From JBEVMS01 sp040508515 (GTDB lineage Bacteria; Pseudomonadota; Gammaproteobacteria; Xanthomonadales; Rhodanobacteraceae), in contig JBEVMS010000187.1 of the NCBI GenBank assembly GCA_040508515.1, forward strand, positions 1-6,144: a DNA stretch of 6,144 nt, read 5' to 3'. Made by a program: the position numbers and the translations under genes. The notes under the pieces are model-generated. The model saw only the letters and a program-made list of their open reading frames with translations. It had not been told where the DNA came from and did no database searches. Positions 1 to 6,144 of the stretch are shown piece after piece (the stretch's first letter is position 1; each line of letters starts with the position of its first letter).

Positions 1-14
1 CACGGCGTCGACCC

Positions 15-1565
15 ATGTTTGAATTCGACTGGATGGCCGATCCCACGGCTTGGGCGGGTCTGCTCACCCTGGTGGTGCTGGAGATCGTGCTGGGTATCGA
101 CAACTTGGTGTTTATCGCCATTTTGGCCGACAAACTGCCGCCCGAGCGGCGCGATCGCGCGCGGCTGCTGGGCTTGGGCATGGCGCTGGGAATGCGGCTG
201 GTGCTGCTGGGCGTGATGTCTTGGCTGGTCAAACTGACCGAGCCAATTCTGAGCTGGCAGGGTTTCAGTCTGTCCTGGCGCGACATCATCCTGTTGCTAG
301 GCGGCGTGTTTTTGCTGTTCAAGGCCACGTTGGAGCTGCACGAACGGCTTGAATCCAGCGATGAACACGGCTCGGGCGAGCGCGCCCATGCGCGGTTCTG
401 GCTGGTGGTGGTGCAGATCGTGGTGCTCGATGCGGTGTTCTCGCTCGACTCGGTGATCACCGCGGTGGGTATGGTCGATCACTTGTCGGTGATGATGATC
501 GCGGTGGTGATCGCGATGGCCTTGATGATCAGCGCCAGCAAGCCGTTGACCGCTTTCGTCAACGCGCGCCCGACGGTGGTGATCCTGTGCCTGTCATTCC
601 TGCTGATGATCGGTTTCAGCCTGGTCGCCGAAGGCCTGGGTTTCCATATTCCCAAGGGCTATCTGTATGCAGCGATCGGCTTCTCGATCCTGATCGAGGT
701 ATTCAATCAAACCATGCGGCGCAATCGTCGGCGCAGCTTGTTCAGCGGTGCGCGCAACCTGCGCGATCGTACCGCGCAGGCGGTGATGCGCCTGCTCGGC
801 GGCGGCGAGGACGAGGTCGCCACGCCGGCCGCGACGACCAACGGCGAAGCCAGCGCGATGGCGATGTTCGGTCGCGACGAACTGGCGATGGTGCGCGGCG
901 TGCTGGACCTGGCGCAGCGTCCGGTGCGCTCGATCATGACGCCGCGTCCGGCGATCGCCTGGATCGATCCGCGCGAGGGCATGCAGCAACTGCGCGCCGA
1001 AGTGGCTGGCACCCCGCACCACTGGCTGCCGGTGGCCGGTGACGATCTGGATGCATGGATCGGCGTGGCCTCCGCACGCGACTTGCTGGCCAGCCTGCTC
1101 GATCACGGCCGGGTGGTGATCGAAGACGTCGTGCGCAAGCCGTTGACCGTGCTCGATTCGCTCAGCGTGCTCCGCTTGATCGAAGAGTTCCGCCGCGCGC
1201 CATTGCAAGTGGCGCTGGTGGTGGACGAATACGGCAGCGTGCAAGGCATGGTCACCTCCGCCGATGTGCTGGAAGTGATCGCCGGCGAGTTTCCCGACGA
1301 AGGTGGTGGCGATCCGGCTGCGGTGCAGGAGCCCAGCGGCGCCTGGCTGCTGGACGCCAGCCTGGATCTGCGCCGGGTCGAGCACCTGCTGAGCCGGCAA
1401 TTGCCGGGCGAGGGCAATTTCTCCACCCTGGCCGGTTACGTGTTGCAGCGGCTGGGCCGCTTGCCCGGCGAGGGCGACCGCTTCGAGCATCAGGGGTTGC
1501 GCTTCGAAGTGGTGGCGATGGATGGCGCTAGAATTCAGCGGCTGCGGGTAAGCGCCGCCGAGTGA
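15..1565 (+). CDS. yoaE: TerC family integral membrane protein with CBS pair and CorC/HlyC domain (YoaE/YegH type)
   Basis: Predicted inner-membrane protein of 516 residues, close to the length of E. coli YoaE/YegH as I recall it. Residues 1-240 form the TerC domain with several hydrophobic helices. Its two related acidic motifs are visible: E23 with GIDN at 27-30 in the first helix, and D139 with FSLDS at 142-146 in a later helix. TerC proteins such as Alx and Bacillus MeeF/MeeY are linked to manganese export and metal supply; these acidic residues are the likely metal path. A variable linker (about 245-285) leads to a CBS pair (about 300-425) containing the RSIMTPRP segment. A C-terminal CorC/HlyC transporter-associated domain (about 435-515) follows, as in CorC-type proteins. 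The ATG at 15 is chosen because the MFEF-WMADPTAWAG start resembles YoaE; Met7 is an alternative. Only 14 upstream bases are visible and show no clear ribosome binding site. The substrate is inferred from the family. Confidence 0.93.
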   Translation: MFEFDWMADPTAWAGLLTLVVLEIVLGIDNLVFIAILADKLPPERRDRARLLGLGMALGMRLVLLGVMSWLVKLTEPILSWQGFSLSWRDIILLLGGVFLLFKATLELHERLESSDEHGSGERAHARFWLVVVQIVVLDAVFSLDSVITAVGMVDHLSVMMIAVVIAMALMISASKPLTAFVNARPTVVILCLSFLLMIGFSLVAEGLGFHIPKGYLYAAIGFSILIEVFNQTMRRNRRRSLFSGARNLRDRTAQAVMRLLGGGEDEVATPAATTNGEASAMAMFGRDELAMVRGVLDLAQRPVRSIMTPRPAIAWIDPREGMQQLRAEVAGTPHHWLPVAGDDLDAWIGVASARDLLASLLDHGRVVIEDVVRKPLTVLDSLSVLRLIEEFRRAPLQVALVVDEYGSVQGMVTSADVLEVIAGEFPDEGGGDPAAVQEPSGAWLLDASLDLRRVEHLLSRQLPGEGNFSTLAGYVLQRLGRLPGEGDRFEHQGLRFEVVAMDGARIQRLRVSAAE

Positions 1566-1573
1566 GCGGCTTA
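1549..1573. other. Imperfect hairpin spanning the two convergent stop codons
   Basis: TAAG (1549-1552) and CCGC (1555-1558) pair with GCGG (1566-1569) and CTTA (1570-1573), with a 2-base bulge and a 7-base loop. The structure covers the TGA of the TerC gene and the TAA of the MAPEG gene. No T-tract follows on either strand, so it is not a standard intrinsic terminator. It may shape or protect both 3' ends, or may be a by-product of GC-rich coding. Confidence 0.3.
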
Positions 1574-1969
1574 GCCTGGCAACAGCATGGCGCGACCGAC
1601 GCCCCAGGCGGCCAATGCCATCAACGCCGCCCAGGTCAGCATGCTGAGCAGAAAGCCTGGCCCGCGCCGGCTGGCGTCCTTGAGATAGCTCAGCGCATAC
1701 CAGGCCCGTCCCAGTAGCCAAACCAAGCCGATCACGCCGGCCCACAGCGGAAACCCGTAGTGGGTCGCCAGCCACAAGGCCGGCAGGAACATCACGGTGT
1801 TTTCCAGCGTGTTCATTTGCACGCGCCAGGCCCGCTCGAAGCTGGGATGGCCGCTGATCGCCGGGGCCTCGACCCCGTAGCGTGTACGCGCCAACCCGAC
1901 CGCGACCATGCAGCCGAACAGCAATAGCATCGTCAATAAGGTGACCAGGGCAGGCAGGTGCTGGGCCAT
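1571..1969 (-). CDS. MAPEG family membrane protein
   Basis: A 132-residue, very hydrophobic protein with about four transmembrane segments (roughly 6-25, 57-70, 76-95 and 105-125). The family signature is clear at residues 44-57: a Phe-Glu-Arg-Ala start, then an Arg, and an N-T-L-E-N core. This matches the conserved FERAxRxxxNxxE pattern of MAPEG proteins (membrane-associated proteins in eicosanoid and glutathione metabolism). Eukaryotic relatives are microsomal glutathione transferases and leukotriene C4 synthase. Bacterial members of this size are mostly uncharacterised, so glutathione-dependent detoxification in the inner membrane is only a family-based suggestion. The length is typical. 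The gene is convergent with the TerC gene (5 bases between stop codons) and divergent from ypfJ. The ATG at 1969 has only a weak purine stretch (GAGC) upstream; no better start is visible. Confidence 0.9.
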   Translation of the reverse strand: MAQHLPALVTLLTMLLLFGCMVAVGLARTRYGVEAPAISGHPSFERAWRVQMNTLENTVMFLPALWLATHYGFPLWAGVIGLVWLLGRAWYALSYLKDASRRGPGFLLSMLTWAALMALAAWGVGRAMLLPG

Positions 1970-2088
1970 GAGCGGCTCGAATCGTCAGTGAGGGGGTGCG
2001 TACTGTAACCGCCCGCTCTGGTCGTGCGGGCATCCAGCCGCTATCGTCAAGGCCGGCACCGATGCGGTGCGACGGCGGGAGCGTGGCG
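1970..2088. promoter_or_regulatory. Divergent intergenic region with ypfJ leader hairpins and RBS
   Basis: This 119-base gap must hold the 5' signals of both the MAPEG gene (-) and ypfJ (+). A GGGAG at 2077-2081, 7 bases before the ATG at 2089, is a good ribosome binding site for ypfJ and decides its start. Two short GC-rich inverted repeats lie upstream of it. One is GCCCGC (2011-2016) with GCGGGC (2026-2031), loop 9. The other is GCACC (2056-2060) with GGTGC (2066-2070), loop 5. I see no convincing -35/-10 pair for either direction. Confidence 0.4.
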
Positions 2089-2961
2089 ATGCTCTGGCAA
2101 AAGGGACGACGCAGCGACAACGTGCAGATCAATCCGGGCGGCGGCGGTCGCTTCGGTGGTGGCCGCGGCCTGGGGCTGGGCGGCGTGGTGGTGTTGGCGA
2201 TCCTGGGCCTGGTGTTCTACAAGGATCCCACCGCCTTGCTCGGCCAACTCGACGATGGCGGCGCGGTGGCGCCCAGCGGTCAGTTGCGTGAACCCACCGC
2301 GGCGGACGCATCGCTCGATCCGCAACAAGTGGATTTCGTGCGAGCGATCCTGGGCGACACCGAAGACACCTGGCAGGCGATTTTCGCCAACCAGAATCAA
2401 TCCTATGCGCCGCCGAAACTGGTGTTGTTCCAGGGCCAGGTTCGCACCGCGTGCGGTAGCGCCTCGTCCGCGGTAGGGCCGTTCTACTGTCCGGGCGATC
2501 AAAAGATCTATCTGGATCTGGATTTCTTCGATCAGATGCAGCAGCGCTTTCAAGCCAGCGGCGACTTTGCGCGTGCCTATGTGATTGCGCACGAGGTGGG
2601 CCATCACGTGCAGAACCTGCTTGGCGTCAGCGAGCAAGTGGAGCGCGCGCGCCGACAGGGCGCCAGTTTGAGCGGCGCCAGTGGCTTGTCGGTGCGTCAG
2701 GAATTGCAGGCGGACTGTTTCGCCGGCGTCTGGGCCAATCACGCCGAGCAGCGCCATCAATGGTTGCAAGCTGGTGATGTCGAGGGCGCACTGGCAGCAG
2801 CGAGCGCCATCGGCGACGACGCCTTGCAACGTCAGGCGCAAGGCACGGTAGTGCCCGACGCGTTCACCCACGGCAGCTCGGCGCAGCGCGTGCATTGGTT
2901 CCGCAACGGGTTGGACAGTGGCGATCCGACCCGCTGCAATAGTTTCAGCGGGCCGATTTGA
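2089..2961 (+). CDS. ypfJ: Membrane-anchored neutral zinc metallopeptidase (YpfJ family)
   Basis: A 290-residue protein, near the length of E. coli YpfJ as I recall it, of the putative neutral zinc metallopeptidase family. The N-terminus MLWQKGRRSDNVQ matches the family's conserved start. It is followed by a Gly-rich stretch (16-27), a single transmembrane helix (about 28-44) and a globular domain that probably faces the periplasm. The catalytic HEVGH is at residues 168-172, and E205-LQAD, downstream, probably supplies the third zinc ligand. C122 and C134 flank a conserved PFYCPGD-type segment and could form a disulfide. The reading frame is open back to a GTG at 1996, but the ATG at 2089 has a good RBS (2077-2081) and agrees with homologues, so the extra 31 residues are rejected. 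The physiological substrate of the family is not established. The next co-oriented gene starts 110 bases downstream. Confidence 0.93.
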   Translation: MLWQKGRRSDNVQINPGGGGRFGGGRGLGLGGVVVLAILGLVFYKDPTALLGQLDDGGAVAPSGQLREPTAADASLDPQQVDFVRAILGDTEDTWQAIFANQNQSYAPPKLVLFQGQVRTACGSASSAVGPFYCPGDQKIYLDLDFFDQMQQRFQASGDFARAYVIAHEVGHHVQNLLGVSEQVERARRQGASLSGASGLSVRQELQADCFAGVWANHAEQRHQWLQAGDVEGALAAASAIGDDALQRQAQGTVVPDAFTHGSSAQRVHWFRNGLDSGDPTRCNSFSGPI

Positions 2962-3024
2962 AGGATCGGCGTAACGTGTCCAATGCGCGCTTTTGGCCGT
3001 CTATTTATTGGTTGGCCACAGGCA

Positions 3025-3030
3025 TAGAAT
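3025..3030 (+). promoter_or_regulatory. Candidate -10 element for the YkgJ-type gene
   Basis: TAGAAT matches five of six positions of the sigma-70 -10 consensus and lies in an AT-richer patch (3000-3032) within GC-rich surroundings. Initiation here would give a leader of about 35 bases before the ATG at 3072. The expected -35 position (around 3002-3007) is poor, so the call rests on the -10 and the local composition. It would let the YkgJ-type gene be transcribed independently of ypfJ. Confidence 0.33.
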
Positions 3031-3071
3031 TGTCCGCTTGCGCCCATGCGGCGCCGCTATCGAGCCTTGCC

Positions 3072-3485
3072 ATGCGTCATCCGTGCTTAAGCTGTGGCGC
3101 CTGTTGTGCCGCGTTTCGGGTCGCCTTTCACTGGCTGGAAACCGATCCAGCGATGGGCGGAGTCGTGCCGGCGTCGTGGACGGCCAAACTCGATCCACAT
3201 CGCCTGGCGATGCGCGGCACCGACGCGCCACAGCCCTATTGCGCGGCCTTGCAGGGCCGCGTGGGAACGGGAACGCAATGTGCGATCTACGCGCAACGGC
3301 CTTCGGTGTGCCGCGAGTTGCAACCGGCCTGGGAGGCCGGTGTCGCCAGCCCGCAGTGCGATCGCGCACGACTGATTCATGGCATGACGCCGTTGCAACC
3401 GAGTGATTGGGTAACGATGGATTCGGCTGCTTTACCGTCACCCGTTCAGTCGCTTGCGGCAGATATCAGCGTGTCGAAACGGTAG
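3072..3485 (+). CDS. YkgJ family cysteine cluster protein (putative zinc- or iron-chelating)
   Basis: A small, probably cytoplasmic protein of 137 residues. The N-terminus carries the family's hallmark CxxCxxCC at C5, C8, C11 and C12. Further cysteines are at C57, C70, C80 (in the conserved YxxRPxxCR segment, residues 73-81) and C96, giving eight in all. This pattern fits the zinc/iron-chelating CxxCxxCC domain family. Eight cysteines could hold one or two metal ions or an Fe-S cluster, but the biochemical role is unknown. The ATG at 3072 is chosen because the family starts just before the first Cys motif. The frame stays open back to a TTG at 2958, but that would overlap the ypfJ stop and add 38 residues unlike the family. 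The Shine-Dalgarno before 3072 is weak (GAGCC at 3062-3066). The 3' end overlaps the opposite-strand dioxygenase gene by 40 bases, so the last dozen or so residues are probably poorly conserved. Confidence 0.88.
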   Translation: MRHPCLSCGACCAAFRVAFHWLETDPAMGGVVPASWTAKLDPHRLAMRGTDAPQPYCAALQGRVGTGTQCAIYAQRPSVCRELQPAWEAGVASPQCDRARLIHGMTPLQPSDWVTMDSAALPSPVQSLAADISVSKR

Positions 3486-4252
3486 ATGTCCATCGCCAGA
3501 AAACCCAGGTCGATGCCGGCGTCGATGCGTTGGCCGCGCGCCTGGGGGCCGGCCGCGCCCAGCGCAAAGTACAACGGCAGCAGATGTTCGTCGGTGGGAT
3601 GGGCGCGCTCGGCGAACGGTGCCAGGCGGCGATAATCGAGCAGGGCGTCAAGGTCGCCGTCCTGCAATTTTTCCTCGAACCATTCAATGAACGGGCGCAC
3701 ATAAGGCGCCGGCTGCTGCTCGCTGTAGCCAGCGCGAAAATCGTGCAGATTATGGGTGATGCTGCCCGAGCCGATCAGCAATACGTTTTGCTGGCGCAAT
3801 CCGCTCAGCGCGCGGCCCAGCGCGTACTGGTGAGCCGGGCCACCAGCCGGTTGGATCGACAGCGGGATCACCGGGATATCCGCCTGCGGATAGAGCAGCC
3901 GCAACGGCACCCAGACCCCATGATCCAGTCCGCGTCGCGCGTCCAACTGGGCGGGTAAGCCGGCCGCATGCAACTGCTTGGCGGCTTCCGCCGCCAGTGC
4001 CGGATCGCCGGGGGCCGGATAGCGCAATTGGTAGAGCGGCTCGGGAAAGCCCTGAAAGTCGTGCACCGTCGCCGGTTCGGCAGCCGCGCCCACGCTGGGG
4101 CGATGCGCCAGCCAGTGCGCGGAGGCCACCACGATCGCGCGCGGTCGCGGCAAGGCCTGGGCCAGTTCGGCCAGGCGCACGCCGACCAAGCCCGGTTGCA
4201 GCGCCGTCATCGGCGAGCCGTGGGAAATGAATACGCTGGGCAAGCTGGACAT
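3446..4252 (-). CDS. ygiD: 4,5-DOPA extradiol dioxygenase (YgiD/DODA type, LigB superfamily)
   Basis: A 268-residue cytoplasmic protein, near the length of E. coli YgiD as I recall it. Family members open the catechol ring of L-DOPA between carbons 4 and 5 using a metal ion (zinc in YgiD), giving a muconate semialdehyde that can cyclise to betalamic or related acids. Visible landmarks are SHGSP near the N-terminus with H11, SAHW with H46, the conserved DHGVW with H111, GSGSITHNLH with H167, and HPTDEH with H223. H11, H46, H167 and H223 are the likely metal-site histidines by recalled alignment. All key residues appear intact. The ATG at 4252 is supported by GGAG 9 bases upstream. The gene stands alone on its strand, about 450 bases from deaD and separated from it by a terminator, so it is probably transcribed from its own promoter. 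The natural substrate in bacteria is uncertain; another catechol is possible. Confidence 0.92.
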   Translation of the reverse strand: MSSLPSVFISHGSPMTALQPGLVGVRLAELAQALPRPRAIVVASAHWLAHRPSVGAAAEPATVHDFQGFPEPLYQLRYPAPGDPALAAEAAKQLHAAGLPAQLDARRGLDHGVWVPLRLLYPQADIPVIPLSIQPAGGPAHQYALGRALSGLRQQNVLLIGSGSITHNLHDFRAGYSEQQPAPYVRPFIEWFEEKLQDGDLDALLDYRRLAPFAERAHPTDEHLLPLYFALGAAGPQARGQRIDAGIDLGFLAMDIYRFDTLISAASD

Positions 4253-4261
4253 CGTTAAGCG

Positions 4262-4265
4262 CTCC
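4262..4265 (-). promoter_or_regulatory. ygiD: Ribosome binding site of ygiD
   Basis: On the minus strand GGAG precedes the ATG at 4252 with a 9-base spacing. The match to the anti-Shine-Dalgarno sequence and the spacing support this start over internal Met15. Confidence 0.55.
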
Positions 4266-4641
4266 GCATCGGCTGGATGGCGTCAACGGCCGCTCCTCGT
4301 AGGGCGGTCGCACGCGATCAGAACAACCAGCTTAAGGCCGCATCCCGACCGACATAAGCCGGCATGGACAGGTCGAACTGTTCTGCGTGGGAAATAGTCC
4401 GCCGAATCCGTGCGGCAGCTTCAACCGATCCGCAGTCTGGATGGGTTCGCTTTACCGATACTGTTCACGACCGGAGAAATGCGTGCACGTGCGTGGTCGT
4501 GGGTGGTTGATTTGATCGGTGGCTTTGGGGTGGCGACGTGGAGACGCTCGCTTAAGTAGACGGACGTTGCGCGCCGTCAGGCGTTGCGCCGAGGCAGCGT
4601 GACGCCCGTCGAGCATTCACGTGGATGCGCGCCGGTGCCGC
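4266..4641. other. Intergenic region with no recognised gene
   Basis: About 375 bases upstream of ygiD and downstream of the deaD terminator. I find no convincing reading frame, tRNA or mobile element. Its base composition is less regular than the coding DNA on either side. Small structures are present: CAGAACA (4319-4325) mirrored by TGTTCTG (4379-4385), an 8-base palindrome GCACGTGC (4485-4492), and two copies of GTTGCGC about 18 bases apart near 4566-4590. The ygiD promoter should lie within the first 150 or so bases, but no clear -35/-10 pair stands out. Confidence 0.5.
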
Positions 4642-4672
4642 AAAAAAAACTCGGCCGCCTTGTGGGCGGCCG
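4642..4672 (-). terminator. Rho-independent terminator of the deaD gene
   Basis: Read on the minus strand, CGGCCGCC pairs with GGCGGCCG (an 8-bp all-GC stem, 4665-4672 with 4652-4659) around a 5-base loop, followed after two bases by eight U residues (A-tract 4642-4649 on the plus strand). It begins about 26 bases past the deaD stop codon. The stem, loop and U-tract are textbook, and it should insulate ygiD from deaD transcription. Confidence 0.92.
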
Positions 4673-4698
4673 GTTGGTGACACGAATGAGCTAAGCGC

Positions 4699-6144
4699 TT
4701 ACTTGCGCCGCGGCGGCTTGCCACCGCCATTGGACGGGCGCGGCTTGAAGCCACCACCACCTTGGCGGCGCGGCGGCGGGCCACCGGCGCTGGCGGTGTC
4801 GTCCTTGCCGTCCCATTCGCTGATCCGCAACTGCTGCTGCGACACCCACACCTTGCGCAGGTGATCGAACACCTCCGCCGGCATACCGTCGGGCAGATCG
4901 ATCAGGCTGTATTCGCCGCGAATGCTGAGCCGGCCGATGAACTGGCTTTCCAGGCCCGCTTCGTTGGCGATCGCGCCGATGATATTGCCCGGCTTGACGC
5001 CATGCTCGTGACCGACCTCAACGCGGTACGTGCGCTTGCCTTCCTCGGTGGCGTGCGCGCGCATCGGGCGAGTGAACTCGCGTGCGCCAACATCCTGCGG
5101 CAGACGTTCGCGCGGCGGCCTCCGCTCGTCACCGTCGCGGTTGAACGGCGTGCGCCGCTCGTCGCGCTCACGCCCGGCCGGGGCACGGTCGTCTCGCTCG
5201 CGCGGGGTGAATTCGCGCTTGGGCGGCGGGGTCAACAACAGCGGCTGGTCGCCCTGGGCGATCCGCGCCAGCGCGGCGGCGATCTCGATCGCCGGCACGT
5301 TGTGCTCCTGCTCGTATTGCTCGATCAGCTGCTGGAACAGGCCCAATTCGCCGACGGCCAGGGTGTCGCTGATGCGCTGCTTGAAGCGGTTGATGCGCAC
5401 GTCGTTGACCGCTTCGACGGTCGGCAGCTTCATCTCCTCGATCGGCTGGCGGGTGGCCCGCTCGATCGCGCGCAGCATGCCCTTTTCGCGCGGGGTGACG
5501 AACAGAATCGCATCGCCGTTGCGCCCGGCGCGACCGGTGCGGCCGATCCGGTGCACGTAGCTTTCGGTGTCGTAGGGAATGTCGTAGTTCATCACGTGGC
5601 TGATGCGCTCCACGTCGAGGCCGCGCGCGGCCACGTCGGTGGCGACCAGGATGTCCAGCTTGCCGTCCTTGAGTTGCTGGATCACGCGCTCGCGCTGCGG
5701 CTGGGCGATGTCACCGTTGATCGCGGCGGCGGCCAGGCCGCGTGCGGCCAGCTTTTGCGCCAGTTCCTCGGTGGCCTGCTTGGTGCGCGCGAAGATGATC
5801 ATCGCGTCGAACGGCTCCGCTTCGAGGATGCGCGTCATCGCGTCGAGCTTGTGCATGCCCGAGACGAACCAGAAACGCTGCCGGATATTGGCGGCGGTGG
5901 TGGTCGACGACTTGATGGTGACTTCGACCGGGTCTTTCAGATGCTTCTGCGCGATCTTGCGGATGACCGAGGGCATCGTGGCCGAGAACAGCGCCACCTG
6001 GCGCTGCGGCGGGGTGGCCTGCAGCACTTTCTCGACGTCGTCGATAAAGCCCATGCGCAGCATTTCGTCCGCTTCGTCGAGCACCAGGAACTTCAACTCG
6101 GACAAATCCAGCGTGCCCTTGTCCAGATGGTCGATCACCCGGCC
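4699..6144 (-). CDS. deaD: DEAD-box ATP-dependent RNA helicase DeaD/CsdA, C-terminal part (5' end beyond window)
   Basis: The last 481 residues of a DEAD-box helicase that unwinds RNA duplexes in ribosome assembly, mRNA decay and cold adaptation. The frame runs open through the right edge, starting inside the conserved GRVIDHL segment (motif Ib). The Q motif and Walker A are therefore off-window. Visible motifs are DEAD (6067-6078), SAT (5977-5985), IIFARTK (motif IV), ATDVAARGLD (motif V, about 5610-5645) and HRIGRTGR (5530-5553). A helical region follows, then an Arg/Asp/Glu/Pro-rich linker (about 5041-5232). Next comes a DbpA-type RNA-binding domain (about 4820-5030, from YRVEVG to the HLRKVWV segment) and a Gly/Arg/Pro/Lys tail ending in PPRRK. 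The DbpA domain after a charged linker is what points to DeaD rather than RhlE or SrmB. The full protein would probably be 600-650 residues. A strong terminator follows the TAA stop. Confidence 0.95.
   Translation of the reverse strand, partial: GRVIDHLDKGTLDLSELKFLVLDEADEMLRMGFIDDVEKVLQATPPQRQVALFSATMPSVIRKIAQKHLKDPVEVTIKSSTTTAANIRQRFWFVSGMHKLDAMTRILEAEPFDAMIIFARTKQATEELAQKLAARGLAAAAINGDIAQPQRERVIQQLKDGKLDILVATDVAARGLDVERISHVMNYDIPYDTESYVHRIGRTGRAGRNGDAILFVTPREKGMLRAIERATRQPIEEMKLPTVEAVNDVRINRFKQRISDTLAVGELGLFQQLIEQYEQEHNVPAIEIAAALARIAQGDQPLLLTPPPKREFTPRERDDRAPAGRERDERRTPFNRDGDERRPPRERLPQDVGAREFTRPMRAHATEEGKRTYRVEVGHEHGVKPGNIIGAIANEAGLESQFIGRLSIRGEYSLIDLPDGMPAEVFDHLRKVWVSQQQLRISEWDGKDDTASAGGPPPRRQGGGGFKPRPSNGGGKPPRRK

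Noticed and set aside
1520..1535. A TAGAATT -10-like element near the end of the TerC gene
   Set aside because: It lies inside coding sequence and points toward a convergent gene, so there is no downstream plus-strand gene close enough for it to serve.
1996..2088. N-terminal extension of ypfJ from a GTG at 1996
   Set aside because: The extra 31 residues do not resemble the family, and the ATG at 2089 has GGGAG at 7-base spacing and begins the conserved MxWQxxRxSDNV-like segment.
594..2132. A 512-codon open frame on the minus strand, antisense to much of the TerC gene and running over the MAPEG gene
   Set aside because: It is a GC-codon shadow. Its translation is low in hydrophobic order and rich in Arg, Ala, Gly and His, with no recognisable domain, while both genes it overlaps have clear family motifs in other frames.
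2047..2895. A 282-codon minus-strand frame opposite ypfJ
   Set aside because: It mirrors the ypfJ codons in a complementary frame and shows no domain; ypfJ has its HEVGH motif, a good RBS and the family N-terminus.
3407..3958. A 183-codon plus-strand frame opposite ygiD
   Set aside because: The composition is that of an antisense shadow. ygiD on the minus strand carries all the expected metal-site histidines.
5041..5232. Possible tandem repeat or CRISPR-like array in the GC-rich linker DNA of deaD
   Set aside because: The repetition is at the level of short Arg/Asp/Glu codon runs with irregular spacing. It lacks uniform repeats and spacers, so it is coding low complexity.
5030..5560. A 176-codon plus-strand frame opposite deaD
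   Set aside because: Rich in Arg and Ser with no recognisable domain; it is the reverse image of the Arg/Asp-rich helicase linker and motif VI region.

Overview
This window is a GC-rich stretch of ordinary-looking bacterial chromosome. Protein-level resemblance points to a gammaproteobacterium, most likely of the Lysobacterales (Xanthomonadaceae or Rhodanobacteraceae type). The grounds are a set of proteins close to E. coli YoaE, YpfJ, YgiD and DeaD, the MAPEG and YkgJ-type proteins in between, the base composition, and a TAGAAT-like -10 element. The taxonomic call is an inference from recognition, not from a search.

Layout, left to right. Positions 15-1565 (+) encode a YoaE-type TerC membrane protein fused to CBS and CorC/HlyC regulatory domains. 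Positions 1571-1969 (-) encode a small MAPEG-family membrane protein whose 3' end meets the TerC gene after a 5-base gap. A 119-base divergent region separates it from 2089-2961 (+), a membrane-anchored YpfJ-type zinc metallopeptidase. Positions 3072-3485 (+) encode a small YkgJ-type protein with eight cysteines. It overlaps by 40 bases, tail to tail, with 3446-4252 (-), a YgiD-type 4,5-DOPA extradiol dioxygenase. A non-coding stretch of about 400 bases follows. It ends in a strong Rho-independent terminator (4642-4672, minus strand) that serves the last gene, 4699-6144 (-). That gene is a DeaD/CsdA-type DEAD-box RNA helicase whose N-terminal part lies beyond the right edge.

The genes alternate in strand (+, -, +, +, -, -), so no multi-gene operon is evident; only ypfJ and the YkgJ-type gene are co-oriented and fairly close (110 bases). 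Four of the six products probably bind metal or move it: TerC, the Zn peptidase, the Cys cluster protein and the Zn dioxygenase. Nothing in the sequence proves a functional link. I found no mobile element, CRISPR array, tRNA or rRNA, and no convincing sign of an undescribed system. The findings are small-scale curiosities: overlapping 3' ends, stop-codon hairpins, an unexplained intergenic region and low-complexity helicase tails.
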